The notes below the pieces were generated by a model, which was not told the DNA's origin, searched no databases, and saw only the letters and a program-made list of their open reading frames with translations. Shown here piece after piece: positions 6,941 to 14,800 of a DNA stretch of 36,612 nucleotides (positions are counted from its first letter, which is position 1; every line of letters starts with the position of its first letter). A program made the position numbers and the translations under genes. Location of the stretch: NCBI GenBank assembly GCA_014377525.1, contig JACMPL010000010.1, forward strand, positions 1-36,612, read 5' to 3'. The DNA is from Candidatus Saccharimonadota bacterium. Lineage in GTDB: Bacteria > Patescibacteriota > Saccharimonadia > Saccharimonadales > UBA4665.

Positions 6941-7735
6941 TTACTTTGTTAAGCAATGTCTGCAAGTGTTCTCTATGAACCCAACCTTACTATGAAGAGC
7001 GTGCCTTGTTGCTCGAAGTACTGAAAGCCCAAGTAATGCTCGCTCATCCTCAGATGCAGCGCGCTCATACGGATTCTTTTGCAATAGACTAGCCGCCACG
7101 GTCTGCGTTCGCCAGTAGTCAACAGCACTTTCAATATCGTCATATTCAACTTTTTCATGCTGCGTTCGTACATTTTCCTTTAGAACATCAAGAACTTCTG
7201 ATGAATCAGAATCATAATCGACTACCTCGCCTTCCTCATCGTGTAGACTGTCATCTTCGCAGGCACAGCACGTCACAATTGGCTCATCATCTTCGTCTTT
7301 GTACTGATACATTTCGCACAAAAACAGAATTTTATCATCAGTCCAATATGTGAAGTTTAGTGACTTTTCGAAGGTGACTAATCCGACCTGCTCTTGCGCA
7401 GTTGCCGGATCAACAGTTTCATCGGAACTATCTTCAAGAAATTTCACTGCTACCGGCAGTGGTGGTTCACTATTTTCACTCGTTAAAGAAACTCCAAAAT
7501 TATAGCGAACTATCGCTTTTGTATTGTTAGACCTGAAACGAACAGCACTGAATTTATAATCTACTTCGAGCCGATCGAACGGTTCATTTTGGTCAGCCAC
7601 CACATCGCCGAAACCGACACTGAAATACGTTCTATCAGCTTCACCTCTTCTAAACTGGTAATCCATGGCTGCAAGATTACGCATCTCTACTTCTAGTTTA
7701 CGCACTGGCGACTGCTGATTAGGATTTGAGGTCAT
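6941..7735 (-). CDS. Acidic hypothetical protein overlapping glyQS
   Basis: 264 aa, no family recognised. Soluble, with a strongly acidic middle (residues ~140-185, rich in Asp and Glu) between an N-terminal beta-rich part (residues ~25-90) and a helical C-terminus. Cys pairs occur at VTCCACED and at the very end (CRHC), so a metal site is possible but unproven. The first 17 nt overlap the end of the glyQS gene in another frame, suggesting translational coupling; no Shine-Dalgarno or -10 hexamer is seen before this ATG. I cannot say whether it is linked in function to glycyl-tRNA synthesis. Confidence 0.65.
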   Translation of the reverse strand: MTSNPNQQSPVRKLEVEMRNLAAMDYQFRRGEADRTYFSVGFGDVVADQNEPFDRLEVDYKFSAVRFRSNNTKAIVRYNFGVSLTSENSEPPLPVAVKFLEDSSDETVDPATAQEQVGLVTFEKSLNFTYWTDDKILFLCEMYQYKDEDDEPIVTCCACEDDSLHDEEGEVVDYDSDSSEVLDVLKENVRTQHEKVEYDDIESAVDYWRTQTVAASLLQKNPYERAASEDERALLGLSVLRATRHALHSKVGFIENTCRHCLTK

Positions 7736-9143
7736 TTTGGGAATTATTCAAAAATTTACTCAAATCAGCAACGCCCACTCGTTGCTGTTTGGTTGTGTCA
7801 CGGTCGCGCACCGTTACAGTGTCGTCCTCGAGCGTATCAAAGTCGATAGTGACGCAGTAGGGCGTGCCGATTTCGTCTTGGCGACGGTAACGTTTACCGA
7901 TATTACCGTTGTCATCCCACATGACAGCGCCGAATTCTTTTTTGAGCACAGCGAACACTTCGCGGGCCTTGGCAACGAGTTCTGGCTTGTTCTTGAGCAG
8001 CGGACTGACGGCGACTTTAACGGGCGCCAAATGCGCTGGAAGCTTGAGGTAGCTGCGCTCTTCACCATTGACTTCATCGGTTGTGTAAGCGGCGCAGAGC
8101 ACTGCCATAATGGCCCGCTCCAAGCCAAAAGTTGGTTCAATAACATGCGGCGTAAAGGCCGGACTGCCATCTTTGGGGCGATAATCCATACTTTTCTTGC
8201 TGACACGTTCGATATTCTTAAGGTCAAAGTCGGTACGATAAGCCAATCCTAATAATTCTTCGCGGCCGATTGGAAAATCAAATTCAAAGTCGATAGTTCG
8301 TTTACTGTAATGCGCCAGGTCGTCACTGTCGACTTCTAATTCGTGTACGCTAGCGTCCGGTAGGCCGAGAGCCCGGCACCAACCATGGATTAGTCCGACC
8401 CATTTTTCAAACTCGGCTTCCCAGTTTTTAGGATCAACGAAATACTCGATTTCCATTTGTTCGAATTCGCGGGAACGGAAAATAAAATCTCGCGGACTAA
8501 TTTCATTCCGGAAAGCTTTGCCCTGCTGGCCAATTCCAAACGGTAAGTCTGGGTAAAAACTATCGACGACGTTTTTGAAGTTCGTAAAAATACCCTGGGC
8601 AGTTTCCGGGCGGAGGTATGACACACTACTTGGGTCAAACGACATAAGCTCGTACTTATCGGCGTCGCTGTCTTCTACTTCGTTGCCCATACTATCGACC
8701 GGTAGGCCAACTTTGCTAACCTCACCGCCCTGGTTTGGGCCGACGAAAGTCCGGAACATCATATTGAACTGGCGAGCCTCACCGAAGGTATCTTTTTGGC
8801 CACAATTCGGGCAGCGCGACAGGTCAATTTTATCGGCTCGGAACCGGCCCTTACAGTTTGAACACTCGACTAGTGGATCGGTAAAAGTATCAACGTGACC
8901 ACTTGCCTGCCAGACTTTTTGGTTCATCAGAATTGCGGCGTCGACGCCGTACATGTCTTCGCGGTCGTCAACGAACATTTTCCACCACAACTGCATAATG
9001 TTGCGCTTGAGAGCGACACCCAACGGGCCGTAATCCCATGTACCGCTTAGTCCACCGTAGACATCGCTGCCTGGATAAATAAAGCCCCGGCGCTTACATA
9101 AGCTGACAATATCTTCTAATTTTACCGGTTTTTGGTCACTCAT
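7719..9143 (-). CDS. glyQS: Glycyl-tRNA synthetase, dimeric class II type
   Basis: 474 aa. Joins glycine to tRNA-Gly. This is the single-chain alpha2 enzyme (as in Thermus, Mycoplasma and eukaryotes), not the alpha2beta2 glyQ/glyS form. Seen are DIVSLCKRRGFIYPGSDVYG at the N-terminus, a zinc knuckle (Cys94, Cys97, Cys111, Cys114), YLRPETAQGIFTNFKNV, class II motif 2 FRNEISPRDFIFRSREFEQME, motif 3 around TFGLERAIMAVL, and the anticodon-binding domain (LAPVKVAVSPLL onward). I start at MSDQ (9143) because the upstream in-frame ATG at 9161 lies ahead of the TATAAT hexamer at 9158..9153. Immediately downstream of recO. Confidence 0.95.
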   Translation of the reverse strand: MSDQKPVKLEDIVSLCKRRGFIYPGSDVYGGLSGTWDYGPLGVALKRNIMQLWWKMFVDDREDMYGVDAAILMNQKVWQASGHVDTFTDPLVECSNCKGRFRADKIDLSRCPNCGQKDTFGEARQFNMMFRTFVGPNQGGEVSKVGLPVDSMGNEVEDSDADKYELMSFDPSSVSYLRPETAQGIFTNFKNVVDSFYPDLPFGIGQQGKAFRNEISPRDFIFRSREFEQMEIEYFVDPKNWEAEFEKWVGLIHGWCRALGLPDASVHELEVDSDDLAHYSKRTIDFEFDFPIGREELLGLAYRTDFDLKNIERVSKKSMDYRPKDGSPAFTPHVIEPTFGLERAIMAVLCAAYTTDEVNGEERSYLKLPAHLAPVKVAVSPLLKNKPELVAKAREVFAVLKKEFGAVMWDDNGNIGKRYRRQDEIGTPYCVTIDFDTLEDDTVTVRDRDTTKQQRVGVADLSKFLNNSQNDLKS

Positions 9144-9152
9144 AATGGTTCG

Positions 9153-9158
9153 ATTATA
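9153..9158 (-). promoter_or_regulatory. -10 element, near-leaderless promoter of glyQS
   Basis: TATAAT at 9158..9153, 9 nt before the ATG at 9143, predicting a leader of about 3 nt. It lies 20 bp past the recO stop, and the -35 position (TAGGTT) overlaps the recO stop codon. Confidence 0.5.
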
Positions 9159-9178
9159 CATGACCGACCGCTACCAAC

Positions 9179-9883
9179 CTATTGATAGCCTTCCATCATA
9201 ATGACTGGCTGAAACAAGTTTTGGATGATCGGCGCGACGGTTGGCAGAAAATCTATAACTCCCTTTACTTGCTGTAATACCACTGGCGAATTATCGCTGA
9301 ATAGTAACCGCAGCACTTTGATGTGATCTGCTTCCAGGCGACCACGCTCATGAACCATGCAGGCCATCGTGTCAAAATCAAAATTATAGGTCGTATCAGC
9401 GTCGAGCGAATCACCGCCGGTATCTGTTATGAGGTTTGGCATGTGGCCGGCAAAGCGCACCAAATGGGCCTGAAACCAGACGCGAATCAACCCGATATCG
9501 ATGGCCGGATTGTTTAATGCCGCGAACGACGTTTCAAGCAGCTCATAATACTGCGGCTCGGGGGCGTCTTCAGTAGCCTTATGCATCAGCTTGATCAGAT
9601 CATAGCCAAGCATCGTACGCTCAATATTTTCGACGATACGTCCATAGTGGGTTTCTAGTCGACTTGATATCAACGTACCGATTTCGCCTCTGCCCTTCAA
9701 ATATGTGATTTGGCTGGTACTGAATAACTCGATACCGCCGGCGTTTTTGCTCTTAGCTTTGCGTACTCCGCGGGCCATCAGCCGGAGCTTGCCCTGGTCG
9801 GGCGTCAGCAGTGTGATAATTCGGTCGGCTTCGCCGTAGTCTGTTCGGGCTAAGACGATTACCGAAGCTTGTAGCTGGTTCAT
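9179..9883 (-). CDS. recO: DNA repair protein RecO
   Basis: 234 aa. Recombination mediator that loads RecA onto SSB-coated gaps together with RecR. The N-terminal OB fold is clear (SVIVLARTDYGEADRIITLLTPDQGKLRLMARGVRKAKSK split by the usual turns), followed by the helical domain. The canonical Cys4 zinc site of many RecO proteins is not evident: only one Cys remains, in the FDTMACMVHE region. The ATG overlaps the TGA of the receiver-like gene by 4 nt (ATGA), so translation is coupled to the degenerate two-component-like pair upstream. Confidence 0.85.
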   Translation of the reverse strand: MNQLQASVIVLARTDYGEADRIITLLTPDQGKLRLMARGVRKAKSKNAGGIELFSTSQITYLKGRGEIGTLISSRLETHYGRIVENIERTMLGYDLIKLMHKATEDAPEPQYYELLETSFAALNNPAIDIGLIRVWFQAHLVRFAGHMPNLITDTGGDSLDADTTYNFDFDTMACMVHERGRLEADHIKVLRLLFSDNSPVVLQQVKGVIDFLPTVAPIIQNLFQPVIMMEGYQ

Positions 9884-10263
9884 ACGTGCGTGGGTGCCAG
9901 CTCGGTAACGCTCGAGAGCAAGCTTGCTAAGCTGGTTTGCGGCTTGTACAAATAACCCTGAATGCCCAGTTCATCACGGAGTAATTGCCAATTATCCGTA
10001 AATTCTCCGGCTGGTACGCTGGTGTGTATCAGCACTGGAATATTCTGCCAATCTTTGTACGATCGAAACTCGTACAAAAATTCCATGCCGGAATGACCGA
10101 TCAACTGTAACTCGGTAATTACCATATCGGGCGATGATTCGTCGGCCGCGAATATTGCCGACTGGGCGCTAGCACAAATCACCACGGCGTGACCGTCCGA
10201 CTGCAATGCCCGTTGGTAAATTTCGGCCAAAATTTTGTCTGGTTCAATGACAAGAATACGCAT
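9880..10263 (-). CDS. Degenerate response-regulator receiver domain
   Basis: 127 aa, a stand-alone CheY-like fold. The acidic pocket is partly kept (Glu7/Asp9), as are the switch Thr81 and the catalytic Lys107 (YLYKPQT). The phosphorylatable Asp, expected after PDMVIT, is Glu51 instead (PDMVITELQL). A Glu at this position commonly mimics the phosphorylated state, so the protein may be permanently active or serve as a binding module. Its ATG shares one base with the stop of the kinase-like gene, and its stop overlaps recO by 4 nt. No output domain is attached. Confidence 0.75.
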   Translation of the reverse strand: MRILVIEPDKILAEIYQRALQSDGHAVVICASAQSAIFAADESSPDMVITELQLIGHSGMEFLYEFRSYKDWQNIPVLIHTSVPAGEFTDNWQLLRDELGIQGYLYKPQTSLASLLSSVTELAPTHV

Positions 10264-10973
10264 TAGAATAATTGCATTTGATGATTCGGCTGTAGGACGG
10301 TTCCCAGGCCGTACAAGCGGTGGTGGCGTGATACTTGCAATCTAAGTTGCATGGCCCGCAAAATCGCATCGGCCACAAAAACACCAGCCCCTGCCGTATG
10401 CGTCAGCGTCGTCAGTGGCTGACGAGTATGCCCATAGAGTTTTCGGCCCTGCTCTAAAACCTGAGATGACAGCTGCTCGCTGTCGGCATACAATCCGGCG
10501 ACAATACCATAACGGCAGCGATGAGTCGCCAGTTGCAGCTTTAGCTGCGGCGTTTCCAGTGCTGGTAATGCTTCGATGAGCGCCGTTCCCAGACTAACGA
10601 GTGCCGATTGCAGCCCGAGTCGGTTTATCATGACCGGACCATAGCGGCCGCCAATGTTCAGTTCCAGGGCGACGCCATAATTTTTGGCAATCCCGCTCAG
10701 CTCATGGCTAGCGTCATACAACACCGAAGAAACCGATACCGATTCGAGTTCCATGGTGTGCTTTTCAGCGGCCATCTGAACACCAAGAACATAGTTATCA
10801 ATTAGGCTAAGAGCCGATTGAGCAGTTACCTGTACATCGGCCGACAGTGGCTGTCCGGTCATTTGGGAGATCTCTGAAAGTCGGGCGATTTGGAGGAGCG
10901 GCAATTTCAACTGCTCAGCAATATTGAGTAAAAGTTGTTGCGACAAAAGAGGCGCGGTTGCCGAATATGCCAT
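10263..10973 (-). CDS. Degenerate histidine-kinase-like protein
   Basis: 236 aa, soluble. Residues ~15-75 resemble a DHp helical hairpin (NIAEQLKLPLLQIARL), but the phosphoacceptor His of the HExxP box is absent. The rest resembles a worn GHKL ATPase: NRLGLQSALVSLGTALIEA at the N-box position and a Gly-rich GAGVFVADAILRAMQL like the G2 box, without a convincing DxGxG. It is probably unable to autophosphorylate. It is followed by a receiver with Asp replaced by Glu, so the pair has lost phosphotransfer chemistry together. The start was taken as ATG 10973, with GAGGGG 10 nt upstream; a GTG at 10991 is possible. The family assignment is moderate only. Confidence 0.5.
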   Translation of the reverse strand: MAYSATAPLLSQQLLLNIAEQLKLPLLQIARLSEISQMTGQPLSADVQVTAQSALSLIDNYVLGVQMAAEKHTMELESVSVSSVLYDASHELSGIAKNYGVALELNIGGRYGPVMINRLGLQSALVSLGTALIEALPALETPQLKLQLATHRCRYGIVAGLYADSEQLSSQVLEQGRKLYGHTRQPLTTLTHTAGAGVFVADAILRAMQLRLQVSRHHRLYGLGTVLQPNHQMQLF

Positions 10974-11003
10974 GAACTGTGTACCCCTCACTTACTATCC
11001 ATG

Positions 11004-11009
11004 AGTATA
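11004..11009 (-). promoter_or_regulatory. Possible -10 element of the kinase-like/receiver-like/recO unit
   Basis: TATACT at 11009..11004 predicts +1 near 10997, which gives a 24-nt leader carrying GAGGGG before the ATG at 10973. No good -35. Confidence 0.35.
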
Positions 11010-11056
11010 TAGTACTGCCCCCATAAAGTGCACAATTTTTTAGAATATTTTTTGGA

Positions 11057-11719
11057 TTATGGCGAGAAGGTGACGTTAGGCAGAATATTCTCGTTGAAGT
11101 CTTTACCATAGCCGGTACCCTCTGTCCAGATTTCTAGCACTTTATCGCGCAGCGGCAAGATCACCATGCTACCAGTTTTGGCATCAGTTACTTGACCCTC
11201 AATGCGAACTCCGATCACGCTTGGAACCCTCGGCAAATTGTACGGCGCAACCGTTGCCTTACCAGTCAGAACTTTAGACTGATATACCTGCAAGACATCG
11301 GTATATTTGCGGTTGATCACCTGCATGCGGAGCGCATAGGTAGATCCAGGGTCGATTACTGAAGGTATAATCGCTGGATAGAAATAACCGTTGATCGGAT
11401 AGGTATCGCCGCCTGAATCTTGCACGTAGCCACTCCAAGTTTTCGGGTACGATAATTGTAAGCTACCGAACGGTTCTGGGCCAGTATATACACGAAGTGG
11501 CTTCTTTTCTGATTCGACGAATTCCTTGTCCTTGGAAGTTCCTTCTTGTTGCTTTGCTAACACGACGGCAGCGGCAACTTTTTTGTCGGTATTTAGTTTG
11601 TAGTCCTGACGAGACAGATAAGCCCAGGCACCGAAACCGCCAGCGCCAAGTAGAAAGAGGATGGCAAAAATGAATGGAATGAGGAGTACATTCAGTCCGC
11701 CATTTTGGTTATGCTTCAT
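11057..11719 (-). CDS. Single-pass membrane-anchored exported protein, unknown
   Basis: 220 aa. A short cytoplasmic N-terminus (MKHNQNGG) precedes one hydrophobic helix (residues ~9-33, ending AWAYLSRQ) and a soluble, probably extracellular domain rich in beta strands. That domain contains PEPFGSLQLSYPKTWSGYV, a pattern seen in lipoprotein-like PsbP/Mog1 folds. No enzyme motif is visible. The ATG at 11719 was chosen, 55 codons inside the open frame, because a strong promoter (TTGCGT-17-TAGGAT) ends 7 nt before it and lies within the longer frame. No Shine-Dalgarno is present, as expected for a leaderless transcript. Confidence 0.65.
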   Translation of the reverse strand: MKHNQNGGLNVLLIPFIFAILFLLGAGGFGAWAYLSRQDYKLNTDKKVAAAVVLAKQQEGTSKDKEFVESEKKPLRVYTGPEPFGSLQLSYPKTWSGYVQDSGGDTYPINGYFYPAIIPSVIDPGSTYALRMQVINRKYTDVLQVYQSKVLTGKATVAPYNLPRVPSVIGVRIEGQVTDAKTGSMVILPLRDKVLEIWTEGTGYGKDFNENILPNVTFSP

Positions 11720-11726
11720 ACATCTA

Positions 11727-11755
11727 ATCCTATCTAAAATTAGGCTGATACGCAA
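11727..11755 (-). promoter_or_regulatory. Leaderless promoter of the exported-protein gene
   Basis: TTGCGT (11755..11750), a 17-nt spacer, and TAGGAT (11732..11727), with 7 nt to the ATG at 11719. Both boxes and the spacing are good, so this is one of the better-supported promoters here. Confidence 0.6.
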
Positions 11756-11813
11756 GTTATCCGACGTGCCATAGCTATTAGCGTATCGATTAGCACGGGA
11801 TTTGCCGTCAGAC

Positions 11814-12302
11814 TCAACGATAGTTGTACAAAAATACGCCGGCGAGCTCGGAATTAATCTTTTTCTCTGGTATTTTAAAGGCAAAACTCACGAGCTTAAC
11901 CGGCTTATGATTATATTGCAGAATTCTTTTATCCAGTTTATCCATATACCTAGGCAGCAGGAAAGCAAAAATTGCAGCCGATTGTGGCCAGTCAGTCTGC
12001 CAAAAGTCGCCACAAACAACCCTAACCTGTTTTTTGTAGCGGCGCGTCCGAGCCCACGCTATCAGCGCCATAATCGGGTTAAGTTCGTAGCCAACAGCGT
12101 TGTAGCCTGCCCTGGCGGCCGCGATTAATACTTTGCCGTCGCCGCAGCCAAGTTCCAGCAGCGTCTCGCCGGGCTTGAGCTTGGCGAGCGTCAAAGCCGC
12201 TGTAACTTGCGGACTGAGCGTCGGCAAGTATGGTGCGCCCACCAGCAAGACACCACCGAAACAGATAGCCAATAGTGCAACGCCAATATATACAAATATC
12301 AT
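11814..12302 (-). CDS. Membrane-anchored FAM173-like SAM methyltransferase
   Basis: 162 aa. An N-terminal membrane helix (residues ~2-24) leads into VGAPYLPTLSPQV, then the SAM-binding motif LLELGCGDGKVLIAAARAG and the post-I acidic residue in AVGYELNP. CGDFWQTDW follows. This order (helix, P-Y-x-P-T, compact Rossmann core) resembles the FAM173/ATPSCKMT group, whose eukaryotic members methylate lysine; the bacterial substrate is unknown. Its ATG shares one base with the xseB stop (TAATG), so it is translated as the tail of the flippase-xseA-xseB unit. Confidence 0.75.
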   Translation of the reverse strand: MIFVYIGVALLAICFGGVLLVGAPYLPTLSPQVTAALTLAKLKPGETLLELGCGDGKVLIAAARAGYNAVGYELNPIMALIAWARTRRYKKQVRVVCGDFWQTDWPQSAAIFAFLLPRYMDKLDKRILQYNHKPVKLVSFAFKIPEKKINSELAGVFLYNYR

Positions 12303-12505
12303 TACAGTTCTAGATTTGCCTTAAGCTGCAGTACGGTATTCTCGGCTGCCTGCAGCCGCTTTTCTAGTTCGACGCTGAGCGCCAGGCCCTGTTCGTATAG
12401 TTTTACTGCCACATCGACGTCGACCGTTTCGCTCTGCAGTGACGACATGACGGCCTCGAATTCTCGGCTGAGCTCGATGTATGTTTTTGGTAAATTACTG
12501 GCCAT
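12302..12505 (-). CDS. xseB: Exodeoxyribonuclease VII small subunit
   Basis: 67 aa, the usual size. The pattern SREFEAVMSSLQSETVDVDVAVKLYEQGLAL followed by a charged coiled coil is typical of XseB, several copies of which bind each XseA chain. It starts 2 nt after the xseA stop with AGAGGG about 8 nt upstream, so it has an internal Shine-Dalgarno. The stop overlaps the methyltransferase ATG by one base. Confidence 0.93.
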   Translation of the reverse strand: MASNLPKTYIELSREFEAVMSSLQSETVDVDVAVKLYEQGLALSVELEKRLQAAENTVLQLKANLEL

Positions 12506-12507
12506 AG

Positions 12508-13656
12508 TTAACCCTCTTTCTTTATCATTATTTCGACTGTTCCGGATGCTAGTTCGATTGATAATCGCTCGGCCGAAGCAATCGCCGCAGTGCTTCTTAC
12601 TACTTTGCCCCTAGCGCCATCTACGCCATTAGCACGTACGATTGCGTATCCTCGTTGTAAGATCGCCAATGGATTAAGCGCCCGCAGCAGTAACGTTCTG
12701 GCGGCTTGTTTTTCGCGGTAGTTCGTAAACAACCGGCCGATGATCGCCTGCATTTCTTTACTATTTTCGATGATATCCGCTCGATTTTCATGCAGGACGT
12801 CATGAACTAAATCGTCGAGCAGCAATCTGGCTTGTTGAACGTTCTCAAGCATCGTAACCCTACTCGGCACTAGTAGTTCAGCCGCGTTGCTTGGGGTGCT
12901 GGCCCGGACATCGGCCGCAAGTTCAGCGAGGCTGATATCAACCTCGTGCCCGATCGCAACCATAGTTGGAACCCTACTGGCCGCAACCGCTCTCGTTACC
13001 TGCTCAGTACTAAAAGCAGCCAAGTCATCACTGCTACCACCGCCCCGAATAATAATGATAACTTCTGGTGGATTTGCCATTGCATTTATGTGTTCGATCG
13101 CCCGTGTAATCTGTAAAATTGCTGGTTCACCCTGCACTTGTACATCCACAAAATGTATGTCTATGCCGCCCCAGCGAGCTCCGAGTACTTTGATAAAATC
13201 AGCATAAGCGGCCGATTGGCCCGATGTCACCAGTCCAATACGCTGCGGCGGATACGGCAGCTGTCGCTTACGGGTGACGTCAAATAGGCCTTCGGCCTGC
13301 AGTTTGACTTGTAATAACTCTTGGGCTCGTTTGATAGCACCTTCGCCCGTCGGCTGAATCGATTGAGCCGTAACGCTAAAGCCGTAGAGATTATGTAGCT
13401 TAGGGGTGCCCCTGACATTAACTAGCATGCCATCTTCGAGTGGCCCGGGTAGCTGATAAATCGTCGCAAAAAATTTAACGCTAGCGCCCTCATCCTTGAG
13501 ATCAAAATAAACCCATTTATTTTTGCTGACACGTAAGTTAGCTAATTCACCAGTGATCGTAACCGATGGAAAAGCATAGCCGAAGGTTTGGTTCAGGAGT
13601 GCGACAAATTCACTGACGCCAATGATTGGTTCCTCCGAAGGAACGCTAGGGAACAT
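12508..13656 (-). CDS. xseA: Exodeoxyribonuclease VII large subunit
   Basis: 382 aa, shorter than the ~450 of E. coli, with the loss mostly in the C-terminal coiled-coil region. It degrades single-stranded DNA from both ends with XseB. The N-terminal OB fold is present (VTITGELANLRVSKNKWVYF begins it), followed by the catalytic core: RIGLVTSGQSAAYADF, IIIIRGGGSSDDLAAFSTE, and GHEVDISLAELAADVRASTPSNAAEL. Those residues match the conserved metal-dependent nuclease motifs. The ATG lies inside the end of the upstream flippase-like gene (11-nt overlap), implying coupled translation. Confidence 0.93.
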   Translation of the reverse strand: MFPSVPSEEPIIGVSEFVALLNQTFGYAFPSVTITGELANLRVSKNKWVYFDLKDEGASVKFFATIYQLPGPLEDGMLVNVRGTPKLHNLYGFSVTAQSIQPTGEGAIKRAQELLQVKLQAEGLFDVTRKRQLPYPPQRIGLVTSGQSAAYADFIKVLGARWGGIDIHFVDVQVQGEPAILQITRAIEHINAMANPPEVIIIIRGGGSSDDLAAFSTEQVTRAVAASRVPTMVAIGHEVDISLAELAADVRASTPSNAAELLVPSRVTMLENVQQARLLLDDLVHDVLHENRADIIENSKEMQAIIGRLFTNYREKQAARTLLLRALNPLAILQRGYAIVRANGVDGARGKVVRSTAAIASAERLSIELASGTVEIMIKKEG

Positions 13657-14713
13657 GACGCTCCGAGCGCGGCGACATTTCCCCGCGGCGAATTGCTTTC
13701 TGATACAGGTAGTAGCCTGGTGGAACCTGAATGAGCGTATTGACCACCCGGTACATCACCGTTACCGGCAGGCTCACACCTGGTGGAATGCCGGCGCTGG
13801 CTAGAACGGCCGTCATGAGCGCCTCGTATATACCAACACCACCCGGCAACACTGACACGAGCCCAGCGAAGTTAGCAACCGCATAGGCGATAATGATCGC
13901 ACCGAAGTTTACCATCTCACCAAATGCCAGGTAGACTACGTATATCGCCATTACTTCAGTTAGATTCGTCAAAAAGGCATACCAGAACGGTCCGCGCAGC
14001 TGCCGCCAACTACTTTTAAGTACCTGGTAATTATCATGGAAATCGTCAAACGTTTGGCGGGCACCATTGATGCTGATCGTTTCAGGGTGGTTAGGGCGAA
14101 CAAGCTGAATCAATCGATTAACAGCTTTGGTCGCGGCCGTAAACGAAGCATTGATGCGTTGTTTACTGCCGACGATATATCCGAACACCAGCGTGCCAAC
14201 AAGTACAATTGCCGACAGGAATGCGGCGACAAAAATTAGTAGGCCATTCACTTTGCCGACAGCGCTCAACATAATCAGCCCGATCAAAATCAACAGTTCG
14301 AATGATAGGAACGTCAGTGCCAATTTCATGACTTGTACTAGGGTCGCCTTGGCGCCAGAAATTTCAGCACCCTTACGCAGCCGCAGCCCGAAATACGAGA
14401 TTCCAGTTACGCCCCCACTCGGGAATACATGATTTACAAAATTCAGTTCAAGAGATGTTCTAAACAAAGACTTGTAGGACAGCTCATTGCCAACGATGCT
14501 GAATAGCCGTTGGTACAGGCGCGTTTGGGCATGATAATTGATCGCTTCGACAGGAATTATCAAAAGTAAAATTAGAACATTTATTTTTGAAATATTATCA
14601 AGCGTATTGATTAACTGATCGCGGCTGAAAAACACCAGCAGTACAAGCGCTAGCAGCGTAACGATATTGAGAATAATTTTCCAATTGCGCTTTAAAAACG
14701 CAGCATTTACCAT
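13646..14713 (-). CDS. Flippase-like UPF0104 / LPG-synthase transmembrane-domain protein
   Basis: 355 aa with about 8 membrane helices. The landmarks LELNFVNHVFPSGGVTGISYFGLRLRKG and AVANFAGLVSVLPGGVGIYEALMTAVLASAG are those of the UPF0104 / MprF-N-terminal flippase family (AglD-like). These proteins move or help synthesise lipid-linked sugars or aminoacyl lipids across the membrane; the C-terminal synthase domain of MprF is absent. The start was placed at ATG 14713 because TATACT ends exactly 6 nt upstream and would be swallowed by the longer frame. The gene overlaps xseA by 11 nt and heads the unit. Confidence 0.88.
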   Translation of the reverse strand: MVNAAFLKRNWKIILNIVTLLALVLLVFFSRDQLINTLDNISKINVLILLLIIPVEAINYHAQTRLYQRLFSIVGNELSYKSLFRTSLELNFVNHVFPSGGVTGISYFGLRLRKGAEISGAKATLVQVMKLALTFLSFELLILIGLIMLSAVGKVNGLLIFVAAFLSAIVLVGTLVFGYIVGSKQRINASFTAATKAVNRLIQLVRPNHPETISINGARQTFDDFHDNYQVLKSSWRQLRGPFWYAFLTNLTEVMAIYVVYLAFGEMVNFGAIIIAYAVANFAGLVSVLPGGVGIYEALMTAVLASAGIPPGVSLPVTVMYRVVNTLIQVPPGYYLYQKAIRRGEMSPRSERHVP

Positions 14714-14719
14714 TCGTCT

Positions 14720-14725
14720 AGTATA
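14720..14725 (-). promoter_or_regulatory. -10 element, leaderless promoter of the flippase-xseA-xseB unit
   Basis: TATACT at 14725..14720, 6 nt before the ATG at 14713; a weak TTACTA lies 17 nt farther upstream. It is back-to-back with the + strand promoter at 14789, and a small inverted repeat (AGCGC / GCGCT, 14748-14766) lies between them. Confidence 0.5.
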
Positions 14726-14788
14726 CAACGGGAAAGCCTCGGTAGTAAGCGCAAAAAGCTCGCGCTATGCCATGGGCGACTGACAGGT

Positions 14789-14794
14789 TACACT
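14789..14794 (+). promoter_or_regulatory. -10 element, leaderless promoter of the Trm11-like gene
   Basis: TACACT with exactly 6 nt to the ATG at 14801. The -35 region is weak. Confidence 0.45.
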
Positions 14795-14800
14795 AGTCAC

